Of a stretch of 64,000 nt of DNA, positions 60,381-64,000 are shown one piece after another. The notes below the pieces were generated by a model. The model made no database searches, was not told where the DNA came from, and saw nothing but the letters and a program-made list of their open reading frames with translations. Source of the DNA: Ancylostoma caninum (lineage: Eukaryota; Nematoda; Chromadorea; Rhabditida; Ancylostomatidae); contig JBAJFG010000625.1 of the NCBI GenBank assembly GCA_037903475.1, positions 62,001 to 126,000 of the forward strand, read 5' to 3'. The position numbers and the translations under genes were made by a program. The stretch's first letter is position 1, and every line of letters starts with the position of its first letter.

Positions 60381-63300
60381 CTGGACGCCGAATCACCAAT
60401 CACTCGTAGGTGAATCCATCGATTTTAAAGTATTCCGCAATACTGACATTACAATAGCGCACCATGAAGAAATGGATTTATAGATTTTATTGATTTTACC
60501 TGTTTTGCCGCTTCTGCCACAGGGACGTGTGAGAGCATCTTTAACGGGGTTCTCTAATACGCCCACTACTAATATGGCGACGATTTTAAACGAAATCATC
60601 GATTTTTTTTGGCTTTTCCAATCCTTCCGCTCATGTTTGGGTAACAAAAAGTCACCGCAACTATGTAAAATCAAAATTATAAGCGTTTCATGTTACTAGT
60701 ATCACTAAATTTCCTCTTCAATGTGAAAAAAAGCCGCGGATGGTAAATCTCGAGAGGAAACCGGGTATGCCCTCTATTTTTGACATAAGTTCAGACGATG
60801 CACATTGTGCAGACATGCATGCCGCATCAATTGACATTTAGAAATCGACCTTGGAGACGCCTTTAAAAAATTGCTTGAATATCGTCATTACAGGGTGAGC
60901 CAAAATTTTGGCAGCAACATGTGGTTTGCCCCTAAAGGAACTTGTTTTGCCTCAGAGTTAAATTCAATTATTTCGAAACATTTTACCAGGAAAATGCTTC
61001 GGCGAACAAGTCGCGTCTGCCTCCATGTGAGGCAATAAACATAATTCTTATGGCATTGTCACAAATTACAGTGAATTTTTTTCCTGCGCATTCCTTTCTT
61101 CGTTACCGTATCTGGCACGTGGCTGGCTGAAATGTGGAAGTTCTGTTCCTCCCAGCCTGGAGGTGCCTATTAAAGACACGACGAAGAGTTTTGAACATAG
61201 GGATGGGTAGAGCGCTTGTCCCCAAAAAACCCATTTTGCCCCCCAAAAAAACTCATTACGTTAGGATTTTAACAGTAACTTCACAACACATCCAAGCAAA
61301 CTGCGACAACTGACATAGGAAAAGCGCTGATGTATGAGAAGAGGCATTATTCAAAAAAAAAGGATGGGCATTAACAGTTTCGATTTGAAAAATAAAGAAA
61401 ATTGAAGGCTCGAAGAGCTTTTCTATGCACTGATCAGAAAAAATCGCTCTTCTTTGTTCAGATCTCCTAGAAGCTCCTTAGTCGTAAGATGTAATGATTG
61501 AGTTCGTAGGAAATACCCGTTTGTGAGTGCCCCTTAAAAGTGCAATAAATAAATAGAATAAATATGCAAATATGTATTACCAAATATTCTGACACGGTTT
61601 CTTTTACTATTAGTTGATTAATTTGCTCATTGTAACACATATACAACAACGGCAGACACCAGGCAGAGGAAAGCGATTATTGGTTAGAAATAAATAACAA
61701 ATCTTATGAATTTCCTCATGGAAATTCGTATGATTAAATAAATTCAGGGTTCATTAACAGAACTTGTAATAACTGCATTTTACGTTTCAAATACCGGTAA
61801 TGATATGACAAATCAGCATTGTCTATTCTAATAAATGAACAAATGAATGAATTTAAAAGAATCAGAAGTCTAACAATGCACAGTGACTGATTACTAACGC
61901 CCATAAGACTCCAGATTGCTCAGGAAAAAGGTCTGAATGCTTGTTGAAAGCAAAACCGGTGCCCCTAAAGCAGTCAATTCGTCCAACTCCATTTCCCAAT
62001 ATTAGTGGAAATTTTCGCAGCTGTACAAACGCTGCTAAAAACTGCCGCTATTGACTTTTTCCTGAGTCCGGAATAATGCATAGGGCCTGGAATAGGCCTG
62101 CTAGCCCAAAAGAAAGTCGGCCAAAAGTTAGCGTTTAGAAAACATGTGGATGTGGAAGATAGCAACAGAAGCGTTTAGAGAACATGTAGATGTGGAAGTC
62201 AGACATAGTATACTCAGAAACGAGTAGTGCATTAGATATATTCGGATTCGAAAATTCGATTTCAAACAGGTTGAAATTTTGGATTTCCAAAGAGTAGGCA
62301 GACGTACAGTACTTGAGTAATGATAATGAGCTGTTAAGGGCTTTTACTTTTTTCAGCATTCGAATTTCTAGGATAGCTTACTGGATTTATAATCGAATTG
62401 GGTAATTCAATTTTTATTCGATCCTGAGAATCAAACAAAGAATGAACTTGGCTCCGTTTTCAGTACCCAACACCGACCAATTCCAGGCAGCTATTGCCAC
62501 AAAAAAACCATCTTTCGAATTAATTTGGCATATGTCAGAAGTGTTTCATATTTCATCAAGCATTATTATTATTGTTTGATATTTCATCAAGCTACATACA
62601 CAAAGAAAAAACCAATGACATCACCTTTAGGGAGAAATGGTATCTATCTGCCACCACTAGTCCACCAGAATGGAAGGCTGGATGCTGTAGCTAGGAAAAA
62701 GAGCATTCTAGAATTTCAGCCAGCAGAAACGAAAATATATTCGTTTCCCATCTAGATGACATCGGAAAAGTAACAGGCTTCAGCATGAAACTGACTCTGA
62801 ATAATGTTCATATGAAGGCAGAAGCAATAAGAGATGACGTGCTCATGAAAAAGGGTGTGGCCTAGCTACAAATCTTGCCACCCAACAATTTTTCCTCAAA
62901 ATTTGCAGTTTCAAATCAGCTCGGCTGCTGATTTAGGGTGGACGTCATATCGCGTGCGGCTCGAACAGAGGGAAGGGCAAGGATAGAGACTTCATTAGGG
63001 GGAATGGACTTTTCCTGCTGAAGAGCACCGTAACCCTAGGCGAAGCGCTTCTTAGAAGCTCAACAATGACGCTTCAGAAGCACATAACAACTTACAAGGA
63101 ATTAACAATGAACGACAAGAAAGCACATAGAGCAGCACACTCAGGTCTTAAGTCCCGGATATGGGCGGTCAGCGTGAGCATATTCCAAATCAGCAGCGTC
63201 TAATGCGTCAAGGGACACTTCTCAACGACCAAAATTCTTCCCGGCTTAGCCTGGAATGATGGAGTACTCAGCCGGCGGCAGGGACGGCAGCGGCTGCGGC

Positions 63301-64000
63301 GGTAGCAGTTGGCCGACTGCAGCTGCCCCGAATATGTATAGGGGATGAGACGCAGCAACTCAGACTTGAAGATAAATTCCAGCAAAGCGGTTTGCACTTC
63401 ACGTTGCGGACGGAGGGATTGTTAGATGCCACAAGTTGCACGTCGTTCGGAAGCCAATGCCTTCCGCAACCTTTTTCCACACAGAAAGTGCAATGAAAAA
63501 GCGATACAAATTGAGATGGATAGCCGCGCGCTTTGATTAATTGTCAGTCATCATATATCAGTTGTTAGGAGGAAATACGGTAGCACATCATTCCAGGAAA
63601 AAAAAACAGAAAAGAACGCTCACAACATCCTCCAGAAGCAATTATATATATTTAATAGGAACAACTGACAAATGGAGAAAAGAAAGCAAGATATAAAAGT
63701 GTGCACACATGTAGAAGGGCGAAAATTAGACCAACTCTCGAAAACAAGTGATGCTCCCGATGCTCCGCCCACTTCCAAGCCTTTTGCACGCTAGTTCGGC
63801 GGTCAGCGCCATGGTGATAAATGCTTCTCAGATGGTGGAGATCTCAAAAAGAAGCAACAAAGGCATCGCCGATGGAACCAGAGTGTTCGGAAACTGCAGA
63901 GTTGCAGGCAGAGCAATGGGGAAATTCCTTAAGTGGTTGAGTCATTCATAGGACTGTCCTTTAACTCATTGGTTCAGAATGAAACAAAATGGACTGGGCG

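Larger units (their letters stand above)
57821..64000. other. Right end of the window; no gene recognised
   Basis: This stretch holds the 238-bp hAT-like MITE, one full and one fragmentary copy of the palindromic repeat, and a 40-bp imperfect tandem repeat at about 62131-62208 (GCGTTTAGAAAACATGTGGA). The GC-rich patch at 63260-63320 gives a short Ala-rich open frame on the minus strand with no recognisable domain. Confidence 0.5.

Noticed and set aside
60895..60925. CAGGGTGAGCCAAAATTTTG as a transposon end
   Set aside because: It looks like a mariner-type terminus, but no complementary partner end was found within several kilobases.
62131..62208. 40-bp imperfect tandem repeat
   Set aside because: Only two diverged units without further context; recorded but not interpreted.
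63268..63480. Cys- and Ala-rich minus-strand frame near the right edge
   Set aside because: The Ala run comes from a GC-rich trinucleotide patch, and the cysteines do not match a known module.

Overview
The window looks like nuclear DNA from a strongylid (clade V) parasitic nematode, possibly a hookworm relative. The evidence is three spliced genes of nematode character: CAP/ASP-type (Ancylostoma secreted protein-like) secreted proteins, a multi-ShKT (SXC) secreted protein, and a FMRFamide-type peptide GPCR. Many introns are only about 53-62 bp, and most acceptors end in TTTCAG-like sequence. There are no bacterial operons, CRISPR arrays or phage genes. I could not run homology searches, so the species is not determined.

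Layout. Positions 1-6852 form one large imperfect inverted repeat. Each arm carries an apparently intact eight-exon CAP gene, and the two genes are head to head: minus strand 132-1306 and plus strand 5547-6721. The two predicted proteins appear identical, and the gene portions of the arms are nearly identical. The sequence between the two start codons is clearly more diverged and differs by hundreds of bases of insertion or deletion. Positions 6785-10564 hold no recognisable gene. Positions 10565-13629 hold an eight-exon gene for a 220-residue secreted protein with four cysteine-rich ShKT-type modules. Positions 13630-17397 are intergenic and rich in a small palindromic repeat. Positions 17398-31409 (minus strand) hold a seven-transmembrane FMRFamide-receptor-like GPCR with a 10.1-kb first intron; its last exon is uncertain. 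From 31410 to 64000 I found no gene I can defend. That stretch holds microsatellites, a 206-bp tandem duplication and DNA transposon remains: a decayed mariner copy, a 909-bp hAT-like element with a perfect 8-bp target duplication, and a 238-bp hAT-like MITE.

Function. The CAP and ShKT proteins are both predicted to be secreted; relatives are abundant in secretions of parasitic nematodes. The GPCR is a neuronal or muscle peptide receptor. Nothing suggests the genes act together. The most unusual object is the palindromic CAP gene pair, whose arms are conserved over the genes and diverged between them, as expected from selection or arm-to-arm gene conversion. The second point of interest is the density of small inverted-repeat elements, including one roughly 115-bp palindromic family seen about ten times.
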